A stretch of DNA of 64,000 bases. It comes from Leptospira barantonii (lineage in GTDB: Bacteria; Spirochaetota; Leptospiria; Leptospirales; Leptospiraceae). The DNA lies in contig NZ_NPDS01000002.1 in NCBI RefSeq assembly GCF_002811925.1, positions 248,001 to 312,000 on the forward strand, written 5' to 3'. Under the pieces are notes generated by a model, which was not told the origin of the DNA, ran no database searches, and saw only the letters and a list, made by a program, of their open reading frames with translations. The position numbers and the translations under genes were made by a program. Numbering within the stretch: the stretch's first letter is position 1; each line of letters opens with the position of its first letter. Shown piece by piece: positions 10,095 through 26,627 of the stretch.

Positions 10095-10116
10095 TGTGGG
10101 AACTACCACATTCTCC
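10095..10116. repeat. Dispersed short palindromic repeat, copy 2
   Basis: TGTGG-GAACTA-CCACA followed by TTCTCC. It matches the element at 44203-44224 (TGTAG-GATCTA-CTACA then TTCTCC) at 19 of 22 positions, and the R/Y changes keep pairing. It lies in an untranslated leader here, not at a gene end. Confidence 0.6.
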
Positions 10117-10233
10117 GGAAATCTTTTTCGTGGAACCGGGTTTCCCGCTTCAAAAAAGAGAGGAATTTTCTGACAGACCGGAAAATAAGAGTATTCTGAC
10201 GCAAATTCGGCAGTTGGAAAAAAACTTTTCTAC

Positions 10234-11418
10234 ATGAAAATAGAAGCAATCTACAGATACTTTCTCATCACCCCCGCCACACATTTGCCGGTTGTGAACG
10301 AGTCGGGAGATCTTGTAGGTTTATTATCCCGTAAGCAGATTCAGATGGAAATGGCCGATCTAAGTTCATCGGAACGAGAATATTCCGAACTTCCCGAATC
10401 TTTTTTAGAAACGGAAATCCCCGAATCATTTTTCCAATACTTTCAACGACAAAAGTCGATTCCCGTTCTTTCCAAAACCGGCGAAAAAAAGGAAGAATGG
10501 GATAAGGTCCAAGTAATGGCCGGGCTTGGCAAACTTGTATCCGCGAACCGCCCGACCGAATCGCCCGTCACCGAGGAAAAAAAACAAGAACAGGAGCAGA
10601 GTTCCCGCTTTTGGTTCATGGAACTCATCTTACAAAACTTTCCCGACGGACTTCTCGCTACCGACTTGGAAGGAAGTTCGATCTTTTACAACGAAACCTT
10701 CGAGCAGGAGATTCTTCCCAAAAAGTATTTTAGGGATTCGATTCTACAAGCGGAACGATTGCTCAAGGAAATGAGTAAGAATCTTCTGGCCGATTATCTA
10801 AAATCGAACGAACTTCGGTTGGACGGAAATTCTCCCTTTTCCTTGCAGACATACGTAACCGATCTCGAATGCAACGTAAGAATCATCGTTCTCAAACAAG
10901 GTCCGAAGATCGTCGGTTATCTTTATCATTTCGTTTCTCCTCGTTCCGTTTTGGGCCGTCAGGATGAAAGCGGTTTGGAATTTCCGTCGGTGAGCGATGC
11001 GTTCTTTCAAAAACTTCCTCTGGAAACCATGCTCAAAGAAGTGGAAAGTTCGTTTATCTTTCATTCGTTAAAGCGAAATCAGGACAATATATCGCATACC
11101 GCACTCGAGTTAGGCGTTCCTCGAACCACTCTTCAAAATAGAATCAAGTTTCTGGAACTACAAAGTCGTTATTCTCTTTCCAGGGAGAATCCGATTCCCC
11201 GTAAAAAGGCGGGTTCTTTCGTTTCTTCCGACGAGAAGAATGAACCACCGACAAAGTCCGCTTCGGAAACATCCAAGACCTCTAACGTTTCGAAACCTTC
11301 TTCCTCGTCCAAAAAACAAGGGAAGAATCCGTCAAAATCCAATTCTTCTCAAAAGAAGAATGTTTCCTCAAAATCGAACGTTTCAAAGGCTTCCGCAAAA
11401 AAAAGAAAACCTCGCTGA
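10234..11418 (+). CDS. Transcriptional regulator: CBS motif, PAS-like domain and Fis-type HTH
   Basis: 394 residues, cytoplasmic. The N-terminus carries one CBS half-motif (FLITPATHLPVV, then DLVGLLSRKQI, residues ~10-36). A PAS-like segment follows at ~125-235 (NFPDGLLATDLEGSSIFYNE). A Fis-type DNA-binding helix-turn-helix is near 275-310 (LKRNQDNISHTALELGVPRTTLQNRIK), as at the end of NtrC-type activators. The AAA+ sigma54-activating domain is missing, so it cannot be a classical enhancer-binding protein. The last ~75 residues are a Lys/Ser/Asn-rich low-complexity tail likely to bind nucleic acid. Codons upstream in frame hit TAA without another start, so the ATG at 10234 is the start. Signal and targets are unknown. 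Confidence 0.75.
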   Translation: MKIEAIYRYFLITPATHLPVVNESGDLVGLLSRKQIQMEMADLSSSEREYSELPESFLETEIPESFFQYFQRQKSIPVLSKTGEKKEEWDKVQVMAGLGKLVSANRPTESPVTEEKKQEQEQSSRFWFMELILQNFPDGLLATDLEGSSIFYNETFEQEILPKKYFRDSILQAERLLKEMSKNLLADYLKSNELRLDGNSPFSLQTYVTDLECNVRIIVLKQGPKIVGYLYHFVSPRSVLGRQDESGLEFPSVSDAFFQKLPLETMLKEVESSFIFHSLKRNQDNISHTALELGVPRTTLQNRIKFLELQSRYSLSRENPIPRKKAGSFVSSDEKNEPPTKSASETSKTSNVSKPSSSSKKQGKNPSKSNSSQKKNVSSKSNVSKASAKKRKPR

Positions 11419-11427
11419 ATAATTTCG

Positions 11428-11457
11428 TTGACAGCCTTCCTTTAAATCAGTTATCTC
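11428..11457 (+). promoter_or_regulatory. Candidate promoter for rho
   Basis: A perfect -35 hexamer TTGACA (11428-11433) lies 135 bases before the rho start, just after the preceding stop. The matching -10 is poor (TATCTC at 18-base spacing), so only the -35 is convincing. Confidence 0.3.
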
Positions 11458-11507
11458 ATGAGTAGAGCCGATCTTTAACAAGATCTCTTCTCCAACCTGT
11501 ATTTTCT

Positions 11508-11546
<39 letters not shown>

Positions 11547-11567
11547 AAAACTCAAGTAGCTCCTAAT

Positions 11568-13022
<1,455 letters not shown>

Positions 13023-13041
13023 GCGCTTACAAAGGGAATTT

Positions 13042-13245
<204 letters not shown>

Positions 13246-13303
13246 GAGTTTTCTCTCTCCAATTCTTCTTTATGCCGTCTAAAAACCGGGCAGGGAAAAT
13301 TTC

Positions 13304-14095
13304 ATGAGTGTAATGGACTTCGCACGGTATAAGCAGATCAACGACGATCGAATCAACTATCGAGAGATGGAGGATGCGACCGTCGTTTCTAATTATAGAA
13401 ACGTAGGTTGTGGAGACGGCTACCGCATTTATCTCAAAATCGATTCCAGCGATCACGTCACGGACGCAAGTTACACAACAACCGGTTGTGGATTCGGAAT
13501 CGTCGCACTCGCGATGGCTACCGAATTTGCAAAAGGCAAAACCATCGACGAACTCAAAGTAGTAACTCCCGCCGATCTCGAAAAGATGTTCGAGTTTCCC
13601 GAAAGACGTAAGAATTATCCCGAGTCGGCAGTGGCCGCGCTTTTACAAGCAGTCCGCGATTACGAAAGCGGAGAAGGGGTTCCCAAAGAAAAAAGAATCA
13701 CCGCGGGCAAGGCACTGGAGATTCTCAAAGAAAAAGGTTCCCTCAAAGACGAGGACCTTTCCAGCATCATATTAGAAAAACAGAATTTTGACGGGGTTGA
13801 TTTCTCCGGGGCCAATCTCGGGCACGCGTTCCTCCAGAATTCTTCCTTTGTGGGCGCGAACTTTTCGGGCGCTAAACTCAGAGGTTCCTTCTTAAACAAC
13901 GCGGATCTGAGAAACTCCAATTTTAGAGGAGCCGATCTTCGTTGGGCAAAACTTGCCGGCGCTAATATCGAAGGCGCGGATTTTACGGACGCGATCTACG
14001 ATATCGGAACAAGGCTGGATCAAAAACAAATCCATCTGTTTAGCGTGATGAAAAAAGAAGGAAAAGATCTTTATCTTAACAAAGAGGCCGAATGA
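13304..14095 (+). CDS. IscU/NifU-like scaffold domain fused to pentapeptide repeats
   Basis: 263 residues. Residues 1-120 match the Fe-S scaffold fold of IscU/SufU/NifU: NYRNVGCGDGY (Cys36, Asp38) and YTTTGCGFGIVALAMATE (Cys62). The expected third ligand cysteine, around ERRKNYPESAV (100-109), is absent; the protein has only two cysteines. Residues ~158-230 are pentapeptide repeats (NFDGVDFSGANL, DLRNSNFRGADL) that build a right-handed square helix. The linker is charged. It may be a degenerate scaffold, a Fe-S carrier or a regulatory relative; full scaffold activity is doubtful. It follows rpmE after 58 bases and overlaps the next gene by 4 bases (ATGA). Confidence 0.85.
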   Translation: MSVMDFARYKQINDDRINYREMEDATVVSNYRNVGCGDGYRIYLKIDSSDHVTDASYTTTGCGFGIVALAMATEFAKGKTIDELKVVTPADLEKMFEFPERRKNYPESAVAALLQAVRDYESGEGVPKEKRITAGKALEILKEKGSLKDEDLSSIILEKQNFDGVDFSGANLGHAFLQNSSFVGANFSGAKLRGSFLNNADLRNSNFRGADLRWAKLAGANIEGADFTDAIYDIGTRLDQKQIHLFSVMKKEGKDLYLNKEAE

Positions 14096-14280
14096 AAGCG
14101 GGAGATAAGTTAAAGATCATTAAAAGAACGTTTCTTCACAACGGAATTTTTGTTCACACCAATACGATCGTCGAAGTGATTTCTTTCGAGGACGAAAAGT
14201 TGGTCGTTCTCTTTCACGACAAAGAAGGTTTCACTCATAACATCGAATCGCTCACGCCGGCCGATGTAGTTCCGGCTTAA
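14092..14280 (+). CDS. Small conserved-looking hypothetical protein
   Basis: 62 residues, start ATG overlapping the TGA of the IscU-like gene (ATGA), which strongly supports translation and co-expression. The sequence is beta-rich (LKIIKRTFLHNGIFVH, VEVISFEDEKLVVLFHD) and looks like a small SH3-like barrel. There is no signal peptide and no catalytic motif. It may assist the scaffold-like protein; no function is assigned. It ends 9 bases from the convergent FecR-domain gene. Confidence 0.7.
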   Translation: MKAGDKLKIIKRTFLHNGIFVHTNTIVEVISFEDEKLVVLFHDKEGFTHNIESLTPADVVPA

Positions 14281-14288
14281 GTCGCTTC

Positions 14289-15539
14289 TTACATTCTTAA
14301 GAAGTCTCGTTGTTCCTTATCTTCTCTTTCTCTTCTGCGTTTTTCCTTTTCTTGTCTGATCAATTCTTCAGGCGTCCAGGATCTGGCAGGTTTGTCCTTT
14401 TTTAAGTCTTGAGAAGAAGTGTTGCCCGTTTTGGTTTCTTTTTTTTCGGATTCGTTCGGTTTGAATTCGGTTCTATTTTGATTCGAAGTGGAATCGGATT
14501 TTTCCTGAATTTTACCCTGTTCGTATTTCTGTTTTTTCAGGTAATCGCCGGGATCATAACCGGTTTTGGAAGTTCCCGAAGTCTTTGAATCTTTTCCGGA
14601 CTGAGCGTCCACACGATCCAGTTTTAAACCGGACTTGGTATTGAGTCCCGTATTTCCGTTTTTCTCGTTTGGAGTAGTGCCCGAGTTCGAACTCGTGGTG
14701 TTGTTTGTATTGGAACCGGTCGTAGATCTGTAATTCGGATTTCCGTTGTCGTACTTTCCATAGTTCGAATCGTTTGCGGAAGAATTCGGATCGGAACCCG
14801 CAGTCGAAGATGTGTTGGAAGAACTTGTATTGTTCGAATTCGAACCGGAGGTTGTAGAACTATCCGTAGTAGAACCGTTGTTAGTGGATCCGGTGGAATT
14901 ATTAGCCGCCGCTTGCAACGATTCTGTAGTTTGAATGCTCGCCGCAACCGGAAATAATTTTTCAAAACCGTCCAAAGATTTGCGAGGCAACATAGGAAAC
15001 GGATTGCTCGGATCCGCTTTGATCGTTCCGGAAAGAACCGCGTATTCCAGAGTTTTTTGATTCTTCTTTTTTTCTACGTTTACGATTCCTTCCACAAGTT
15101 TTAAAACCCCGTCGCCGGAACGGATTCCGAGCGAGGAAGGATTCTCCTTGTCAGTCGGCCTTCTCGTTACCTGCAAGCCGCCTACAGAAATTTCAAGATT
15201 GGCGCGGTTGTCCAAGTAATCGATAAAGACCATGGAGTTCTCGGCGATCATGATCTCGGTTCCGTCCAAAAGTCTGAGTTTTACTTGAGAACCTTCGGCG
15301 GTTAAAATCGTGTCCCGGTTTTGAATCGAGTTTCCGACCTCGACTTCTTTCCAGACGACTTCCGAATCGTATTTTCTTTGGATCGTATTGGATTTATGAA
15401 GAATGGTTCCGATTACTTTTTGCGAACCCTGATATCCGTACTGAGTATAATCGTATATGAATACCGCCGTAAACAACACCACGTTGAATACGAGTATAAA
15501 CAGGATAGGTCGGTCGCCTGAAAGAAATCGATCTTTCAT
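14289..15539 (-). CDS. FecR-domain membrane-anchored protein with low-complexity C-terminus
   Basis: 416 residues. One N-terminal membrane segment (about 11-31, PILFILVFNVVLFTAVFIY) anchors it, with the rest most likely periplasmic. A FecR domain covers ~65-150, with typical phrases GNSIQNRDTILTAEGSQVKLRL and EISVGGLQVTRR. Residues ~205-340 are a Ser/Thr/Asn/Gly-rich unstructured stretch. The C-terminus is Lys/Glu/Arg-rich (RQEKEKRRREREDKE). FecR domains in spirochetes usually occur without the TonB receptor and sigma factor of iron transport, and none is next to it here. It begins 5 bases after the adenylate cyclase stop, so it is probably the second gene of that operon. Confidence 0.85.
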   Translation of the reverse strand: MKDRFLSGDRPILFILVFNVVLFTAVFIYDYTQYGYQGSQKVIGTILHKSNTIQRKYDSEVVWKEVEVGNSIQNRDTILTAEGSQVKLRLLDGTEIMIAENSMVFIDYLDNRANLEISVGGLQVTRRPTDKENPSSLGIRSGDGVLKLVEGIVNVEKKKNQKTLEYAVLSGTIKADPSNPFPMLPRKSLDGFEKLFPVAASIQTTESLQAAANNSTGSTNNGSTTDSSTTSGSNSNNTSSSNTSSTAGSDPNSSANDSNYGKYDNGNPNYRSTTGSNTNNTTSSNSGTTPNEKNGNTGLNTKSGLKLDRVDAQSGKDSKTSGTSKTGYDPGDYLKKQKYEQGKIQEKSDSTSNQNRTEFKPNESEKKETKTGNTSSQDLKKDKPARSWTPEELIRQEKEKRRREREDKEQRDFLRM

Positions 15540-15544
15540 ATCCG

Positions 15545-17344
15545 TTATTTAGACCCGCCCGGTTTGAATTCCATTCCGATTTGTTTTCGAAGTTCCTTCA
15601 GATTTTTTGGACAATTCTTATCCTTTGTATGGCCTAAAACCGCGTAGATGGTTTGCAGGGATTGTTTTCCCTTTACCTTGATGGGTTTTAGTTTTTCCAA
15701 ATTGAAGATACCTTTTACTTTTTCGTAAGAGTTTCCGGTAATGAGAATATCCGCTCCGAATACTTTTGTCAAAGATTCCACTCTGGAAGCGAGGTTCACG
15801 GTATCTCCGATGACCGTGTATTCCAATCTGTCTTCGGAACCGATTTGGCCCGCGATGACTTGTCCGGTATTGATCCCGATTCCGATAAAAATTTTCGGTT
15901 TTTTATCGGTTCCTCTTCCTTTGTTGAATTGAAGAAGGCTCTTTCGCATATCGAGCGCGGCGTTGATCGCTTTTTCGGTGTCGAAATCGGTATGTCCCAA
16001 TTCTCCCCAAACCGCCATGATCGCGTCTCCGATGTATTTGTTGACGCTTCCGCCGTTTGCGTTGATACACTTGACCATCGCGGTAAAGTATTGATTTAAG
16101 AATTCTACAACTAGTTCCGGTTCGATCTTTTCGGAGATGGAGGTGAAGTTACGGATGTCCGAAAAGAGAATCACACATTCTCTTTTGTCTCCTCCGAGTT
16201 TGACCTCTCCCTTGAGAACCATTTCGGCGATGTCCTTGTTTACGAACTTTCCGAATGCGTCCTTCATCTTGTCTCGATCCGAAAGTCCTTTACCCATTTC
16301 CACGAAAGACGCGGTGAGTTTTCCGATTTCGTCTCCGGACTCGGGTTCGAGGGTGAGTTGAAAATTTCCCTGTTCGATTTCTTTCGATGCGTCCACGAGT
16401 TTGAGAATCGGTCTGGTCAATCTTCTCGAATAAAAGAATACGAATAGAATGGAAACGTTCACCACGACGAACATCAGATAGATGTTTCTTTTTTGAATGT
16501 TATAAACTTCTTCGAAGGCTTTCTTTTCGGACGTGCTCGAGATCACTCCGAGTCCGGCGTATCCGATTCTTCTAAAAGAACCGAGATAGAATTGATTGTC
16601 CTTTCCCTTGTAACGGGTTTGTCCGTTGCTGATGGAACTTTCCAATAAATTTTTAACGATCGGATCGTCCGATAGGTTTGTCGGCTGGAGAATCAATTTC
16701 GGATCCGAATGTGCGATCAGTTTTCCGTCCTGGCCCACGAGAAAAAATTGAGTGATCCCGGACGTTTTAAAAGAATCTAATATAGAATCCATTCTCACGA
16801 GAGAAACCACAACCGCGGAGTTCACCCCGTCTCCGATCACGACGGAAAGATAAAGAACCGGTCTTTGAAAATCGGGTGAAACGTTGAAGACCAATGGTTT
16901 TCCGATCTGAGCTTTTTTTTGTCCGTTTAAATATTTACGAACGATTTTGTCCGCGTCTTCCGCGTTGGTTTTGAAATCTTTGAGAGTGGAGTCGCTCGCG
17001 ATCCGTTTTACTCCGACGTAGTCGGGTCCTTCTTTTCTGAAAATCTTCAGATAAAAAATATCCTCTTCGTTTTGGAGGATATCGTTCGATTCTTCCGTGC
17101 CGGCTACGGATCTTGCGAGAAGCAAAGAACGTTTTGTTAAGGATGCGATATCCGAACGCACTTTCTGACTGATCACGTCGGTCAGTTTCAAGTTGTTTTC
17201 CTTGATTCTTACCTCGTTGTCCGATTTGAAAAAGTACGTGGCGAGAGCGATGATCACTCCCAGAGAAACGAGAATGATGAACGAAATGATCACCATCAGT
17301 TTTTGGCGGATATTCCAGTTGTACAAATTGAGAAATGAATTCAT
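15545..17344 (-). CDS. Adenylate cyclase with periplasmic Cache-type sensor and HAMP
   Basis: A class III nucleotide cyclase of 599 residues. Membrane helices (~17-40 and ~293-313) enclose a periplasmic Cache-like sensor (~45-290). A HAMP linker (RRLTRPILKLVDASKEIEQGN) and a C-terminal catalytic domain follow. Metal-binding aspartates lie in FSDIRNFT and GDAIMAVWG. The substrate-determining Lys in NKYIGD and Thr in EYTVIGDTVNLASR favour ATP over GTP. It should make cAMP in response to an extracytoplasmic ligand. The ATG at 17344 is preferred over an in-frame TTG at 17404 because GGAA lies 5-6 bases upstream of it and the N-terminal helix is intact without the extension. The FecR-domain gene follows after 5 bases. 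Confidence 0.88.
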   Translation of the reverse strand: MNSFLNLYNWNIRQKLMVIISFIILVSLGVIIALATYFFKSDNEVRIKENNLKLTDVISQKVRSDIASLTKRSLLLARSVAGTEESNDILQNEEDIFYLKIFRKEGPDYVGVKRIASDSTLKDFKTNAEDADKIVRKYLNGQKKAQIGKPLVFNVSPDFQRPVLYLSVVIGDGVNSAVVVSLVRMDSILDSFKTSGITQFFLVGQDGKLIAHSDPKLILQPTNLSDDPIVKNLLESSISNGQTRYKGKDNQFYLGSFRRIGYAGLGVISSTSEKKAFEEVYNIQKRNIYLMFVVVNVSILFVFFYSRRLTRPILKLVDASKEIEQGNFQLTLEPESGDEIGKLTASFVEMGKGLSDRDKMKDAFGKFVNKDIAEMVLKGEVKLGGDKRECVILFSDIRNFTSISEKIEPELVVEFLNQYFTAMVKCINANGGSVNKYIGDAIMAVWGELGHTDFDTEKAINAALDMRKSLLQFNKGRGTDKKPKIFIGIGINTGQVIAGQIGSEDRLEYTVIGDTVNLASRVESLTKVFGADILITGNSYEKVKGIFNLEKLKPIKVKGKQSLQTIYAVLGHTKDKNCPKNLKELRKQIGMEFKPGGSK

Positions 17345-17439
17345 AACGTTTCCGTTCGGCTTGTATCCGATAAAAGAGTCTATGTCATTCTGAATAATCC
17401 ACAAAACAACACTATTTTGCGGATTCTCTTAAAATGATC

Positions 17440-17461
17440 GGATTCCGGGGTTCCAGAATCC
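17440..17461 (-). other. Strong stem-loop in the adenylate cyclase leader / ispG downstream region
   Basis: On the minus strand GGATTCTGG and CCGGAATCC form a 9-bp stem with one G-T wobble and a 4-base loop (AACC). No T-run follows directly. It lies about 100 bases upstream of the cyclase ATG and 170 bases past the ispG stop. A leader hairpin or inefficient terminator is possible. Confidence 0.45.
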
Positions 17462-17584
17462 AGTAAAATAACTATTTATACTTAGGTCTCTACTCTATAA
17501 AAATATCGGAAGTGGATTAAAGAACGGAATGGGCCTCGGTGGATTTGATAGGTTGGACTATGAGACGGGAGAAAAGCGAAATTT

Positions 17585-17596
17585 ATTCCCGGGAAT
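17585..17596. other. Perfect 12-base palindrome after ispG
   Basis: ATTCCCGGGAAT lies 33 bases past the ispG stop. A related TTCCTCGGGAA stands 10 bases closer to the stop, so the two can alternate in pairing. It may be part of a 3' hairpin. Confidence 0.3.
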
Positions 17597-17628
17597 GAAA
17601 TACAATTCCTCGGGAACGTCATTCGTGC

Positions 17629-19617
<1,989 letters not shown>

Positions 19618-19799
19618 TTCGTTCCAGAATTCCGGTCAAAAACCGGGTTCCCTCATTTCTTAAGACAGTTTTGCGGGGATTTATCGCCCCGTCATTCTCG
19701 TTTTTCCCGCGATTCCGCGCGTATTTTTCGTCTCGGAGGATTTGATTCCGGGTCCCTCGGCTCCGATAGTACAAACACATCTTTGGAAATAAATTGATT

Positions 19800-20108
19800 A
19801 TGGATTTTCCTTCTTTAAAACCCGCCGAGACCTACAAGATTCGGGTTACGGTCGCCATTTACAGGGGCAATATTCTGTCTTATAAGAACGACGTCATCAT
19901 TCCTTCCGAATACTTTCGCAGGACAGAGGCGAGGGCGCATATTCAGAAAGAAGTTTCGGAACGGCTTTTGCATTCTAACTTTTTTCGTTCTCCAAGACCC
20001 GACTACGATCTGGTTCGTTATACGGAAGAGGCGACCTGCAATACCTTTTTGCGTTATCGGATTCTTTCTTTGAAATCGGGCGAGAGTCTGATTAAGGAAA
20101 GAATCTAA
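19800..20108 (+). CDS. Hypothetical protein, ~100 aa
   Basis: 102 residues from the ATG at 19800. An in-frame TTG at 19794 is 6 bases from GGA and is an equally plausible start. The protein reads as a small alpha/beta unit: YKIRVTVAIYRGNILSYKND, then a basic helix RRTEARAHIQKEVSERLL, then a C-terminal strand FLRYRILSL. No signal peptide or known motif. It is divergent from ispG and may share its promoter region. It is followed by a long inverted repeat. I do not recognise the family. Confidence 0.6.
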   Translation: MDFPSLKPAETYKIRVTVAIYRGNILSYKNDVIIPSEYFRRTEARAHIQKEVSERLLHSNFFRSPRPDYDLVRYTEEATCNTFLRYRILSLKSGESLIKERI

Positions 20109-20114
20109 GTCTTT

Positions 20115-20191
20115 ATCCGGTCCTTTGATTGTTCGAAAATTCTTGAATTCCTGAAAACGAGGCGAAAACTGACCAATCAAACGAACCGGAT
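20115..20191. other. Long imperfect inverted repeat (15 bp stem) between two unknown genes
   Basis: ATCCGGT (20115-20121) pairs with ACCGGAT (20185-20191), and TTTGATTG (20124-20131) pairs with CAATCAAA (20174-20181), with a small internal loop (CC against CGA). The 42-base loop holds a further AATTC/GAATT hairpin. It starts 7 bases after a stop codon and ends 49 bases before the next ATG. There is no T-run, so it is a structured RNA or mobile palindrome rather than a standard terminator. Confidence 0.55.
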
Positions 20192-20239
20192 CGCAAAATT
20201 CGTGTTCGTTTCCGCGGACCTAAAGCCGCGATCGATCGT

Positions 20240-21547
<1,308 letters not shown>

Positions 21548-21638
21548 ATCAAGTTAGAATTGCTTAAAGATAAGGCAGTTTGTACCCATCTTCGGGAAAC
21601 TCTCGCTTCTTTTGAAATGATTTCAGTCTAATTAAAGT

Positions 21639-21657
21639 GATCTAAAATTTTTAGATC
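21639..21657. promoter_or_regulatory. Perfect palindrome upstream of gltB (distal)
   Basis: Nine-base arms GATCTAAAA and TTTTAGATC around one T. It lies 245 bases before the gltB start. The symmetry suggests a dimeric regulator site; the protein is unknown. Confidence 0.35.
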
Positions 21658-21827
21658 TGGAGATGGATTTGAAACTGTGTTATATTCGGAAACGAGAGGG
21701 AAGAATGGTCTGAGATTTTTATCATCCGCTTTGTATCGTGGAACGATTCGTATTTCAATCCTATCTTTTAAAAGAATGTTTTCAATTTACGCAACTGTCA
21801 ATTTACTGGCCGTAGCTGGGGAATTTT

Positions 21828-21841
21828 GCTGAAATTTCAGC
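21828..21841. promoter_or_regulatory. Perfect palindrome upstream of gltB (proximal)
   Basis: GCTGAAATTTCAGC, 14 bases, fully symmetric, in the likely promoter or leader region of gltB. Confidence 0.4.
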
Positions 21842-21902
21842 CATAGGCGCGCCCGACGCCCGTTGTTAACCAGGGAATTTGTATCATGAGGGATCTCGGC
21901 AA

Positions 21903-26402
<4,500 letters not shown>

Positions 26403-26462
26403 TCTCTTCGAAGGAATGAACGAATTCTTTTCTTGGAGGGTCTTACAAGGGTTAGGCGATCC

Positions 26463-26493
26463 AAGGGAAGAATTTTCGCCCTTTTGATTTTTG
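26463..26493 (+). terminator. Rho-independent terminator after gltB
   Basis: AAGGG pairs with CCCTT, with an inner GAA/TTC pairing, and the sequence continues TTTTGATTTTT. It lies about 60 bases past the gltB stop. Confidence 0.65.
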
Positions 26494-26580
26494 AGAAAGA
26501 GTCTTCTCATTGAAGAATTTTCTAGGAGACGTCCGGCGCCGCGCGTTTTAACGTTCGATGTCGGCTAACGTAGGGATTGT

Positions 26581-26608
26581 GGCCGAGTTGCGATGCGCGG
26601 CGTCGGCC
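26581..26608 (+). other. GC-rich hairpin in the opgG leader
   Basis: GGCCGA (26581-26586) and TCGGCC (26603-26608) are perfect arms enclosing a 16-base GC-rich loop, ending 19 bases before the opgG ATG and next to its GGAAAA ribosome site. It may modulate translation initiation. Confidence 0.4.
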
Positions 26609-26627
26609 TTCGATCCGGAAAAATACA

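Larger units (their letters stand above)
9873..10233. other. 361-base divergent intergenic region
   Basis: It separates the minus-strand 1163-residue gene from the plus-strand CBS/PAS/Fis regulator. It holds a perfect 28-base palindrome (9950-9977), a TATAAT box (9991-9996) and a copy of the dispersed TGTGGGAACTACCACA repeat (10095-10110). A 68-codon frame starting at a TTG (10031) crosses that repeat and is not credible as a gene. Confidence 0.6.
21548..21902. other. 355-base region upstream of gltB with two operator-like palindromes
   Basis: No gene is visible. GATCTAAAA-T-TTTTAGATC (21639-21657) and GCTGAAATTTCAGC (21828-21841) are perfect palindromes. The second lies 61 bases before the gltB ATG, where a repressor would act. 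No consensus sigma70 or sigma54 promoter could be assigned with confidence. Confidence 0.5.

Noticed and set aside
10031..10237. 68-codon frame before the CBS/PAS/Fis regulator
   Set aside because: TTG start without a ribosome site, crosses the dispersed palindromic repeat, and has no protein-like pattern.
17345..17404. Longer adenylate cyclase start at TTG 17404
   Set aside because: No ribosome site; the ATG at 17344 has GGAA upstream and precedes the membrane helix.
21816..21830. Sigma54-like TGGGG...TTGCT before gltB
   Set aside because: The GG to GC spacing is 8 bases instead of 10, so it does not fit the consensus.
26577..26627. Longer opgG start
   Set aside because: Would place a polar Arg-rich segment before the signal peptide; ATG 26628 has a good ribosome site.
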